A stretch of 37,561 bases of DNA, taken from assembly GCA_903918325.1 (NCBI GenBank), contig CAIXDY010000035.1, forward strand, positions 1-37,561, read 5' to 3'. This stretch comes from an uncultured Actinomycetes bacterium (lineage in GTDB: Bacteria > Actinomycetota > Actinomycetes > Nanopelagicales > Nanopelagicaceae). How positions within the stretch are numbered: position 1 is the stretch's first letter; each line of letters begins with the position of its first letter. The notes under the pieces are model-generated. The model was not told the DNA's origin, did not search any database, and worked only from the letters and a program-made list of their open reading frames with translations. Of this stretch, positions 1 to 7,832 are shown one piece after another. A program made the position numbers and the translations under genes.

Positions 1-1167
1 GCTTTCTAATTTGAGTGCTGACATAAATGCATCGACCACTTCTTGCTTGCTCCATGGCTTAGGCGCTTGTGTAATAAAGAAGTCGTTAAGTGCAATATCG
101 GCTAACTCATCGATATCACCTTCGACAAAGCCCAGGGATGAAAGAATCGGGAATTGAAGTTGAGCCAGAATCTTTCGGACTGCATTTACGCATCGAGATC
201 CATCTTTAGAGCCATCTTGTGGAACACCCATTGCATCAGCGATTCGCTCCATCTTTTCAGGAACAATCTTTGCTTCACGAGTAAGGGTTTCAACTAGAAC
301 TAATCCAATTGTTAAACCATGTGGAACATGCTTTAGGCCTCCAATAGCTTGACCCAATGAATGCTCGGCTGTGCAGTCAGAGATATTCATTGTTAAACCA
401 GCCATCATGCTGCCTGATGCCATTCCAGCACGAGCAACTTTGTTATTACCATCTTTAAAAGCTGCAACTAACGCTGGAGTCATCATGCGAACGGCTTCAT
501 AACCAATTGCATCGCCGATAGGTGTGCTGCATTTAGCGATGATTCCGGCAATTGCTTGAGCCAGTGCATCGATACCTGTATTTGCCGTCATTGAAGGTGG
601 CATCGAATACGTAAGAACTGGATCAACTAATGCAACTTGCGCGCGAAGATTTCCATTTGCAATACCAGCTTTGCGACCCGCCTCTGGATCGGAGATAACT
701 GAACCACCGGAAACTTCAGAACCGGTTCCAGCCGAAGTTGGAAGAGCAATGAGTGCAAGTGTTGGTGCTGGATATACCGGGGCTTTAGATTGAAATTCAC
801 GGAAAGTGCAGTTGAGTTGTGCGCACAAGCGGGCAGCTTTTGCGGTGTCAATAACTGAGCCACCACCAAGAGCAACTACAACATCTGATCCAGCGGCTTT
901 AAGGGCGGCAATTGCATCATCCACCATTTGAATTGTTGGCTCACCGGCAGGCTTTTCAAAAATAGTAGTAGTGATTCCAGTGGCAGTTTTCATTTGCTCA
1001 ATGAGCTTTGCGGCAGCTGGATTGAATTTTTCAATATCTTTATCAACCATCAAAAAGACTTTGCTTGTTCCGAGTTCGGCAACAACTGCTGGCAAAGTCT
1101 CTGCCACACCTTCTCCAAAGCGGACTTTAACTGGAAGGTGGTTATTAAATGCAGTGATGTTGTCCAC
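1..1167 (-). CDS. Iron-containing alcohol dehydrogenase family protein (3' end outside window)
   Basis: The reading frame runs from a GTG at 1167 (AAGGAG six bases upstream) leftward without a stop to the window edge, giving 389 codons, close to the full length of this family (about 380-400), so little is missing. The N-terminal half is a Rossmann-like domain with the family's dinucleotide-binding signature ALGGGSVIDTAKA, followed by LPTSAGTGSEVS; the C-terminal half is the helical metal domain. Metal-ligand positions known from FucO-type enzymes appear as Asp in GIDALAQ, His in AEHSLG and His in VPHG; the ligand four residues after the Asp is Gln, not His. Family members reduce aldehydes or oxidise alcohols with NAD(P)H in the cytoplasm; the substrate cannot be told here. 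It lies 35 nt downstream of the SulP gene on the same strand and may be co-transcribed with it. Confidence 0.88.
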   Translation of the reverse strand, partial: MDNITAFNNHLPVKVRFGEGVAETLPAVVAELGTSKVFLMVDKDIEKFNPAAAKLIEQMKTATGITTTIFEKPAGEPTIQMVDDAIAALKAAGSDVVVALGGGSVIDTAKAARLCAQLNCTFREFQSKAPVYPAPTLALIALPTSAGTGSEVSGGSVISDPEAGRKAGIANGNLRAQVALVDPVLTYSMPPSMTANTGIDALAQAIAGIIAKCSTPIGDAIGYEAVRMMTPALVAAFKDGNNKVARAGMASGSMMAGLTMNISDCTAEHSLGQAIGGLKHVPHGLTIGLVLVETLTREAKIVPEKMERIADAMGVPQDGSKDGSRCVNAVRKILAQLQFPILSSLGFVEGDIDELADIALNDFFITQAPKPWSKQEVVDAFMSALKLES

Positions 1168-1202
1168 GGATAGCTCCTTGATTAATTGGGATTGATTGAA
1201 TT

Positions 1203-2459
1203 CTATATCGATTGGGGCTTTTTAGAGTAGCGGCTCAGAATTAGATGCAGCGCGATGCCAATGGCCATGCCCCAAATTAAGTCAATTGCGACGGTGCTGA
1301 TTGCCGTTACGACCAGCGTTGCCGCTTCAGATTTAGTGGTCCTTAGCGATTCCATGATCGAAACTGGATTAAGAATCCGATAACTAGTTCCCAGCAATAA
1401 ACCAGCAATAACTGCCGTTGGTATCTGGCTTACTAGTGGCGCAGCAATGATTGCAATAAATAAAAGTACCAAGGCGTGAAAAACCGATGCGAGTCGAGAA
1501 GTGGCATGCGACCTTACGTTCACACTTGTACGAGCGATTGCACCTGTAGCTGGCATCCCGCCAAAAAGTGAGGCAACTAAAGTTGCTAAACCCTGGCCAA
1601 ATAATTCTCGGTTTGGTTCGAATCGCTCTGAGCTGTGTGCGAGTCCATCGGCAACGCGTGCAGAAAGTAGAGATTCAACGGCAGCAAGAAGTGCGATCCA
1701 GAGCGCCGGAATCAGCAGGGCGCTTAGATCATCAAATATCGGTTTTTGATACGTTCCAAGAGACCGGGGGATAGTTCCAATAGTTGCCACGTTAATTGCG
1801 AAAACTTTCACGATTATCGTCATGAGTAAAAGTGCAACGAAACTAGCTGGTATGTGAAATTTAAATTTAAAGTGATGAGTTATAGAGGGCCAAGAAAACT
1901 TAATAACCAAAGTAATTGCTACCACTAAAAGCGATGTGTAGTTGAGTCCGGCGTGCAGAGCATCTGTAACGGTATTCCATGCAACTATGTAGCTTTTTTC
2001 TCCAGCTCCCTTAGCAATTCCCAACGCTAGCGGGATTTGCTGCAGCGAGATTATTAAAGCGATACCTACTGTGAAACCTTCAACGACTGTCCATGGCACT
2101 CTATTAATTACTGCGCCAAGTTTAAAGATTGCCATTGCAATCACCATGACACCTGCCATCAAACCCAGTGCCGGGATTGCCGAGATTCCGTAAGTATGAA
2201 CAACTGGAATCAAAATAACTGTCATCGCACCGGTAGGACCACTGACTTGGTATTTAGATCCACCAAATACTGCAGCAATAAAGCCGGCGATAATCGCCGT
2301 GGTTAAACCGGCTGCAGCTGACATTCCCGATGTAATTCCAAAACCGATTGCCAGGGGCAGAGCAACTATGGCCACAGTTAAACCAGCGATCAGATCAGTG
2401 AATAAATCTTTACGGTTTCTAGCGAATTCATTTCTGCTGGGCCAGAAGGAGAAGAACAT
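1203..2459 (-). CDS. SulP family anion permease lacking a STAS domain
   Basis: A hydrophobic protein of about 418 residues with the SulP/SLC26 core: GLTVAIVALPLAIGFGI near the N-terminus, VSGPTGAMTV after it, and a later ATGAIARTSVNVRSHATS segment. SulP proteins import sulfate, bicarbonate or other anions across the inner membrane, usually with H+ or Na+; the substrate cannot be assigned. The chain stops after SRYSKKPQSI, directly after the last membrane segment, so the cytoplasmic STAS domain typical of the family is missing. The ATG at 2459 is chosen because a longer version from GTG 2507 would add 16 atypical residues and leave three bases to the divergent MFS start. Neither start has a convincing ribosome binding site. 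It is divergent from the MFS gene and just upstream of the alcohol dehydrogenase. Confidence 0.85.
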   Translation of the reverse strand: MFFSFWPSRNEFARNRKDLFTDLIAGLTVAIVALPLAIGFGITSGMSAAAGLTTAIIAGFIAAVFGGSKYQVSGPTGAMTVILIPVVHTYGISAIPALGLMAGVMVIAMAIFKLGAVINRVPWTVVEGFTVGIALIISLQQIPLALGIAKGAGEKSYIVAWNTVTDALHAGLNYTSLLVVAITLVIKFSWPSITHHFKFKFHIPASFVALLLMTIIVKVFAINVATIGTIPRSLGTYQKPIFDDLSALLIPALWIALLAAVESLLSARVADGLAHSSERFEPNRELFGQGLATLVASLFGGMPATGAIARTSVNVRSHATSRLASVFHALVLLFIAIIAAPLVSQIPTAVIAGLLLGTSYRILNPVSIMESLRTTKSEAATLVVTAISTVAIDLIWGMAIGIALHLILSRYSKKPQSI

Positions 2460-2510
2460 AAGTGAGTGTAAGCAGACTATTGCTCCGTTGTCAGTTACCG
2501 TTATCACCTT

Positions 2511-3707
2511 ATGAGTACTGATTTAATCACCATTGCAACGCGTGCGCGTAATGGGCTCTGGGCCACCTTTTTCTTTATGGGTGTTGTCTCTATGGCTTGG
2601 GTTGCGCGCATCCCAGAAATTCGTGATGCCAATGGATTAAACAACGGACAGCTTGGCTTAATCTTGTTAGCTAGCACTATTGGTGCACTCATCGGAGCAC
2701 AACTTGCTGGCCGGTTAGTCCACTCGTATGGAACTAAAGCAGTAATTCGAGTCGCAATCATCATCATGCCGGTTGGTTTGATTTTGATGGGTCTTTCAAC
2801 TTCGCCATTAACGTTGATTGCCGGGCTATTCATAATGGGCCTTGGATATTCCAGTATGGATATTTCTTCAAATACTCAAGCAGTAGTCATTGAAAAACTT
2901 ATGGGACGTCGCGTTATGTCCTCCTTTCATGCGCTGTGGTCATCTGGAGCATTTGCAACAACTGTGCTTGGTGGATCAATTGCAAAGCATGTGACACCTC
3001 GCGCAAATTTAGTGGGTGTAGGTATTGCTTGCTTCTTCTTATTCATCCCAGCAGTTCGTTTATTACTTCCCTCAACTTTAGATGAGCATGATGGCGGCGA
3101 TGAAGAAACGCAAGCCAAGATTCCGCTATTTGGAAAATCAGTTCTGCCGCTATGGGGGATGGGAATTGGTTTACTTGGCGGTCTTATTGCCGAGGGTGCC
3201 TCAAGTGATTGGGGTGCAATTTTGTTGCGCGATGACATGGGCTTTGGAATTGGCGTGAACGCCTCAGCTTTTGCCGTCTTTTCATTAGCAATGATTACTG
3301 CCCGCTTTTTGGGCGATAGAACTCTGGATTACTTTGGCCCCAGAAAGACGGTGCTATACGGGGGTTATTTAGGCGGATTGGGACTTGGGCTGGGAATTGC
3401 AATCGGGGTTCCACTTTCGACTTCACACCCACTTGTGGCTTTAGTAATTGTAAATATTGGTTTTGCATGTGCTGGAATTGGAATTGGTCCAATGTTTCCG
3501 GCTTATATTTTGGCAGCATCTGAAGTACCAGGAATGGCCTCCTCGGTTGCAATTGCTCGAGTAGGTGTAATCGGCTTGTTTGGTTATTTCATTGGTCCAT
3601 CGGTGACCGGTGCTTTAGCTCAATTAATCTCTTTACCGGTTGCAATGACGTATCCAGTTCTTATGTTGATTCTGGCTGGGTATCAATCACACGTCATTAA
3701 AAAATAA
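2511..3707 (+). CDS. MFS transporter, YbjJ-like
   Basis: A 398-residue, twelve-helix-type major facilitator protein. The N-terminus (ARNGLWATFFFMGVVSMAWV, then RIPEIRDANGLNNGQLGL) resembles the YbjJ branch of MFS carriers, and the loop after helix 2 has GRLVHSYGTKAVIR, a version of the MFS motif A. A hydrophilic stretch around residues 190-207 (DEHDGGDEETQAK) is the expected central loop between the two six-helix halves. YbjJ relatives are poorly characterised, so no substrate is proposed. The start has no ribosome binding site; TACCGT at 2496-2501 could be a -10 element for a very short leader. A long hairpin that begins at the stop codon separates it from the convergent DoxX gene. Confidence 0.85.
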   Translation: MSTDLITIATRARNGLWATFFFMGVVSMAWVARIPEIRDANGLNNGQLGLILLASTIGALIGAQLAGRLVHSYGTKAVIRVAIIIMPVGLILMGLSTSPLTLIAGLFIMGLGYSSMDISSNTQAVVIEKLMGRRVMSSFHALWSSGAFATTVLGGSIAKHVTPRANLVGVGIACFFLFIPAVRLLLPSTLDEHDGGDEETQAKIPLFGKSVLPLWGMGIGLLGGLIAEGASSDWGAILLRDDMGFGIGVNASAFAVFSLAMITARFLGDRTLDYFGPRKTVLYGGYLGGLGLGLGIAIGVPLSTSHPLVALVIVNIGFACAGIGIGPMFPAYILAASEVPGMASSVAIARVGVIGLFGYFIGPSVTGALAQLISLPVAMTYPVLMLILAGYQSHVIKK

Positions 3708-3736
3708 AGCCCCCACAGATTTCTCCGTAGGGGCTT
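3707..3736 (-). terminator. Rho-independent terminator, mainly for the DoxX gene
   Basis: AAGCCCC at 3707-3713 pairs with GGGGCTT at 3730-3736, and the interior (ACAGA with TCCGT, one mismatch) can extend the stem. Read on the minus strand the stem is followed by CTTTATTTTTT, a proper U tract. On the plus strand the U tract is poor, so MFS transcripts would be stopped less efficiently. It sits between the convergent MFS and DoxX genes. Confidence 0.85.
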
Positions 3737-3749
3737 CATCAGTTACTAA

Positions 3750-4163
3750 TTAGAAGTTAAAGAATGCACCCGTAATATGTGGTCCGAAATTAGCTCCAGA
3801 ACCAACTAGTACAAAGATGATTAATGCTGCGCCTGCAATTGAGAGATTCTTAAAGAAGTTATTCATCTCATTTTGCTTAGCTGTGGCATCACTCTCTTTC
3901 CAGAAAGCATGCATTAAGAAAGCTGTTGGGATTAAGAAGATTGCGATAAGCAATGCGCCAAGATCTGCATAAATTCCTAGAGCGACATACAGGCCGCCAA
4001 TCAGAATCATCAAACCTGATACTGCGACGCTGAGCTTTGCTGCGGGGACCTTCTTATACGTGGCATATCCAGCCATGGCATCTAGTTTGATCAGGTGCAT
4101 GATCCCTGAGTTAATGAAGATCAGAGCAAAGAGGATGCGACCGATAACGAGTACTGCGTTCAT
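3750..4163 (-). CDS. DoxX family membrane protein
   Basis: A 137-residue protein with four predicted membrane helices: residues 3-22, about 46-66, 69-88 and 108-126. The opening (IGRILFALIFINSGIMHLIKLDAMAGYA) is the DoxX signature, with the helix-1 glycine/histidine region and the following KxxP loop (YKKVPAAKL). DoxX proteins are small inner-membrane proteins; some take part in thiol or redox stress responses, others are uncharacterised, so no precise role is claimed. The ATG at 4163 is preceded by AAGGAG at good spacing. It is monocistronic, bounded by the terminator at 3707-3736 and divergent from the SOS operon. Confidence 0.85.
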   Translation of the reverse strand: MNAVLVIGRILFALIFINSGIMHLIKLDAMAGYATYKKVPAAKLSVAVSGLMILIGGLYVALGIYADLGALLIAIFLIPTAFLMHAFWKESDATAKQNEMNNFFKNLSIAGAALIIFVLVGSGANFGPHITGAFFNF

Positions 4164-4248
4164 AGGGCTCCTTTAGTGTGGTGAATTCGTTCGAGGCTAA
4201 TTTTAATTGAAGTTTCAACTATTTTCTCTAGGCGACACGCTCGCGCAC

Positions 4249-4278
4249 TTGCCATTTGTCAGCCCAAGGGGCTATTTT
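4249..4278 (+). promoter_or_regulatory. Candidate promoter of the SOS operon
   Basis: TTGCCA at 4249-4254 and TATTTT at 4273-4278, 18 bases apart, resemble -35 and -10 boxes. The LexA box starts at the next base, 4279, so bound repressor would cover the start-site region. The alignment is by eye. Confidence 0.5.
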
Positions 4279-4294
4279 TCGAACATCTGTTCGA
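4279..4294 (+). promoter_or_regulatory. LexA (SOS) box
   Basis: TCGAACATCTGTTCGA is a perfect match to the Gram-positive/actinobacterial SOS operator (GAAC-N4-GTTC with TCG...CGA flanks): TCGAAC, four spacer bases, GTTCGA. It lies 32 bases before the ATG at 4327 and heads an operon containing dnaE2 and a Y-family polymerase, genes repressed by LexA in related bacteria. It implies the operon is switched on by DNA damage. Confidence 0.92.
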
Positions 4295-4326
4295 ATACCC
4301 ACAGCCTCAGAAAGGCGCCCGCCGCA

Positions 4327-4608
4327 ATGTCAGTCCCACAGGTCAATCCCGCCCACGACGTAACAATCGATGGTGCAACAACACCTATTGAGTTCACTTT
4401 TAAGGGTCGACGCTTTCGCATTCATGCAGTTTTATCCAGGTGGTGCGAAGCAGGTGGTTGGTGGAATCGCATTAGCGATGGCAAGTACAGACCTGATGAT
4501 CAAGCCCGGGCTTTGTGGCGTGTAGAAGCTGCACCCATTGGGGCGTTAACAACTTTTGAATTAGAACGCGATGAACTTAGCGGTCAGTGGATTATCCGTA
4601 ACGTATGA
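4327..4608 (+). CDS. Small DUF6504-like protein of the dnaE2 cassette
   Basis: A 93-residue protein starting at ATG 4327 (MSVPQVNP). The frame is open 120 bases further upstream, but those codons would cross the LexA box and promoter, so they are taken as non-coding. A core of IEFTFKGRRFRIHAVLSRW followed by GGWW, and later LWRVEAAP and TFELERDELSGQW, resembles the short actinobacterial proteins I recall as DUF6504, encoded beside SOS polymerases. The pattern suggests a small beta-rich fold with conserved tryptophans. The stop overlaps the dnaE2 start (ATGA at 4605-4608), implying coupled translation. Function is unknown; an accessory role to DnaE2 or the Y-family polymerase is inferred from position only. 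Confidence 0.75.
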   Translation: MSVPQVNPAHDVTIDGATTPIEFTFKGRRFRIHAVLSRWCEAGGWWNRISDGKYRPDDQARALWRVEAAPIGALTTFELERDELSGQWIIRNV

Positions 4609-7600
4609 GCTTTATTCATTTAAATGTTGCTAGTGCCTATTCACTCAAATACGGAACAACACAACCTGCTGATTTAGTAGAACGTGCTGCCGAATTTGAA
4701 ATGCCCGCACTGGCATTAACTGATCGCGATGGTCTAGCTGGTGCTATTCGTTTTGCCCAAAGCTGCGTTGATTTCGGTATCGCTCCCATTATCGGAGTGA
4801 ACCTGGCAGTTGATATGGGCGGGGCAAATAATCGCATCACATTGTTAGCACATAGCGATGGGGGATGGCGCTCGCTCTGTCGATTACTGACCAGCCTTGC
4901 AATGACTAGTGATAATCGCAACCCAGCACTGACACTTGAATTCTTACAACGTTTTAACCATTACAGCACCAACATCTATGCCCTACACGGTCCGCAATCT
5001 ATGGTCGGTTCATTGATTACCGATAATCGAATCGATGCCGCCTTTACGGCCTTTAATCTCATGCGCGATTTATTTGCCGGTAATGCCATTGAATGTGTAT
5101 CGCACTTAGTTGCCGGCAAAGGCCCACGCTCCACTTCTCACGCAGCTAAATCACTTATTTTTGCCCGTGACCACGATATAGATGCAGTCATTACCAATGC
5201 CGTGCGAATGCGAGATCGCACCGATGGGCCAGTAGCCGATGTTTTAGATTGCGCTCGCCAATTAGTGCCCCTACATCCGCGCCATGTTGAACGGCGCAAT
5301 GCTGAAGGTTTTTTAAAATCTAGCGATGAAATGATTTCGCTAGCCGCAGAAATTGCACGGGCTGCGGGGGAGCGAACTCCGCGGCAACTACTTGCAACAA
5401 CGCGTGCCTGGGCTGAACGTTGTTTGCTATCGCCGCAACGCGATATTGGTTTAGGTGGAGCGCATCTACCCGAAGCACATGTAGTGGGCGTTGATTCAGC
5501 CCATGAAATGCGGGTATTGCTACGTACACGCAGTGAAGCTGCAATTAACTGGCGCTATAGCGATAGCGCAACAATTAAAAAAGTGCGCACACGTTTAGAT
5601 GATGAACTATCAACAGTTGCAACGTTGGGTTTTGAATCATATTTTTTAACCGTTGCCGATATCTGTGACATGGCACGGGGCGCTGGTATCCGGGTAGCGG
5701 CCCGAGGCAGTGGTGCAGGTTCATTAATCTGTCATTTGCTCGGAATATCTGGTGTTGAACCATTACAACACGGTCTCTTGATGGAGCGCTTTTGTTCACC
5801 GTTGCGTCGAGCATTGCCAGATATCGATATCGATGTTGAATCACATCGCCGTCTTGAAATCTACGACATGGTTTTTAAACGTTATGGAAATAGCGAGTGG
5901 GATACACCAGGAAATCAATCACGGTGTGCCACCGTTGCAATGGTTGATACATACCGGGCCCGGCATGCAATTCGTGATGCAGGTGCTGCTCTGGGCTTAC
6001 CCAGCATGGAGATCGACATGTTAGCTAAATCCATGCCGCATGTGCGTGCCCGCAATATCTCTAAAACCTTAGAGAACCTGCCCGAACTTCGTTCTCTCAA
6101 TATCTCTGCGCCACTGACTGCAATGACAATTGCATTAGCAGAGCGGCTCGATGGTCTGCCACGTCATTTATCGATGCACCCGTGTGCCATTGTTTTATCT
6201 GATGGGGGATTACTCGATCGCACGCCCTTGTTATCAAATGCCAGCGGTTATCCCATGGTGGTCTTTGATAAAGATGATGTCGAAGCAATTGGTTTATTAA
6301 AACTTGATGTCTTAGGTGTGCGCATGCAGTCGGCGATTTCATATGCCGTAGCCGAAATAGCGCGCACCGAAGAAAAGAGCGTTGATATTGATTCAGTACC
6401 TTTAGATGACCCCGATACATATTCACTGATTCAATCCACCAATACCTTGGGTTTATTTCAAATTGAATCTCCTGGACAGCGCGAATTAATTGGAAAGTTA
6501 GAGCCAAGAACATTTACTGATTTAATTATTGATATCTCACTCTTTCGCCCCGGCCCAGTTAAATCCGACATGATCACCCCTTTTCTTAAAGCCCGCCACG
6601 GCTGGGCAAAGGCGCAAATCATTCACCCTGATCTCTATGAAATTCTGCGCGATACCGAAGGCGTTGTTGTTTTCCATGAACAGGTTATTGAAATCATTGC
6701 AACCATGACTGGCTCTTCCTTAGCTAGCGCTGACGAAAAACGACGAGCGTTGGGGGATAAAGCGGGTCAACAAGAAGTCTGTGACTGGTTTTTTCCTGCA
6801 GCGACGGCGCGCGGTTATGAGCTAGCAATTATTAACCAAATCTGGGAAGTCTTGCGGGCCTTTGCATCCTTTGGTTTTTGCAAAGCGCATGCTGCAGCTT
6901 TTGCGTTGCCTACATATCAATCAGCTTGGTTAAAAACGCATTACCCAGCAGCATTTTTAGCGGGTGTACTGACTCATGACCCTGGCATGTACCCCAAACG
7001 TTTAATCGTCGATGAAGTGCGGCAAATGGGATTAACCGTTGCACCCCTTGATATCAATGAATCTGATGCGGTGTATCGGGTTGAAGATAAGGGTCAATCA
7101 ATTCGTATCGCACTTTCTACGCTTGCCAAGATTAGTGATGCTGAAATCGCATCGATTATCGCGGGCCGTCCATATATAGATCTCACTGATTTTGTACGCC
7201 GGGCTGGTTGCAGTGCACCAGTTACCGAGAGTGCAATTCTTACTGGCGCTTTTGATCGTTTGCACACCGAAGTTAATCGCCGTGATTTACTGTTGCATTT
7301 TTCTGATCTACAAAAGTCTCCTAGTGCTGGCGTCACTGGCGCCCAAATGAATTTAGCTTTTCCCGCCCCCGTATTAATCAGCAGCGGTTTGCCAGATATG
7401 ACACCGGCCGAAAGTGTTAAACATGAAATCGAGCGGTTGGGAATGGATATGTCGGCCCACATGATTGAGTTTTATAGCGATTTCCTTAACGCTATAGGTG
7501 CGGTGCGTTCGGCAGATTTATTATCTCAACGCTCGCGCTCATCAGTTTTAGTTGCCGGAATAAAAGTTGCCATGCAAACACCTCCAGTACGCAGCGGTAA

Positions 7601-7832
7601 GCGGGTTATCTTCGTAACTCTTGATGATGGATACGGTTGTAGTGATTCAACATTTTTTACCGATACCCAAGCCGACTATGCCAACACGCTCTATTCCTCA
7701 TCTCTGCTACTGATTCGTGGCATTACTCGACGCACGGGCGCACGGGGTATTTCATTACGAGCAACAGGTGCGTGGGATCTGCGCGCGGCCTATGAAAGTT
7801 GGCGCACAAAAGAAAGTACGCTGGCAATATGA
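4605..7832 (+). CDS. dnaE2: Error-prone DNA polymerase III alpha subunit DnaE2
   Basis: A 1075-residue C-family polymerase of DnaE2 length, responsible for mutagenic lesion bypass after DNA damage in relatives. The palm motif PDIDID gives catalytic Asp406 and Asp408, and the third aspartate is Asp568 in LLKLDVLG. The glycine-rich ARGSGAGSL and LFQIESPGQ motifs are also present. The N-terminal PHP domain has lost its metal-binding signature: HLNVAS replaces the HxHxx motif, TDRDG replaces TDHG, and TNAVRM replaces TNDxHY, so no PHP exonuclease is expected. It is translationally coupled to the gene before it and, through another ATGA, to the Y-family polymerase after it. Control is by the LexA box at 4279. 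Confidence 0.93.
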   Translation: MSFIHLNVASAYSLKYGTTQPADLVERAAEFEMPALALTDRDGLAGAIRFAQSCVDFGIAPIIGVNLAVDMGGANNRITLLAHSDGGWRSLCRLLTSLAMTSDNRNPALTLEFLQRFNHYSTNIYALHGPQSMVGSLITDNRIDAAFTAFNLMRDLFAGNAIECVSHLVAGKGPRSTSHAAKSLIFARDHDIDAVITNAVRMRDRTDGPVADVLDCARQLVPLHPRHVERRNAEGFLKSSDEMISLAAEIARAAGERTPRQLLATTRAWAERCLLSPQRDIGLGGAHLPEAHVVGVDSAHEMRVLLRTRSEAAINWRYSDSATIKKVRTRLDDELSTVATLGFESYFLTVADICDMARGAGIRVAARGSGAGSLICHLLGISGVEPLQHGLLMERFCSPLRRALPDIDIDVESHRRLEIYDMVFKRYGNSEWDTPGNQSRCATVAMVDTYRARHAIRDAGAALGLPSMEIDMLAKSMPHVRARNISKTLENLPELRSLNISAPLTAMTIALAERLDGLPRHLSMHPCAIVLSDGGLLDRTPLLSNASGYPMVVFDKDDVEAIGLLKLDVLGVRMQSAISYAVAEIARTEEKSVDIDSVPLDDPDTYSLIQSTNTLGLFQIESPGQRELIGKLEPRTFTDLIIDISLFRPGPVKSDMITPFLKARHGWAKAQIIHPDLYEILRDTEGVVVFHEQVIEIIATMTGSSLASADEKRRALGDKAGQQEVCDWFFPAATARGYELAIINQIWEVLRAFASFGFCKAHAAAFALPTYQSAWLKTHYPAAFLAGVLTHDPGMYPKRLIVDEVRQMGLTVAPLDINESDAVYRVEDKGQSIRIALSTLAKISDAEIASIIAGRPYIDLTDFVRRAGCSAPVTESAILTGAFDRLHTEVNRRDLLLHFSDLQKSPSAGVTGAQMNLAFPAPVLISSGLPDMTPAESVKHEIERLGMDMSAHMIEFYSDFLNAIGAVRSADLLSQRSRSSVLVAGIKVAMQTPPVRSGKRVIFVTLDDGYGCSDSTFFTDTQADYANTLYSSSLLLIRGITRRTGARGISLRATGAWDLRAAYESWRTKESTLAI

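Noticed and set aside
2505..2507. GTG as SulP start
   Set aside because: It would leave three bases to the divergent MFS start and adds 16 residues unlike SulP N-termini; kept only as an alternative.
3707..3736. Considered as a mobile-element end or attachment site because of the inverted repeat
   Set aside because: It has the form of a terminator (GC stem and U tract) between convergent genes, with no transposase or duplicated target nearby.
4207..4326. Upstream 40-codon extension of the DUF6504-like gene
   Set aside because: It would run through the LexA box and promoter and has no family similarity.
6097..6513. 138-codon minus-strand frame inside dnaE2
   Set aside because: Shadow of the dnaE2 coding frame; no domain, no upstream site.
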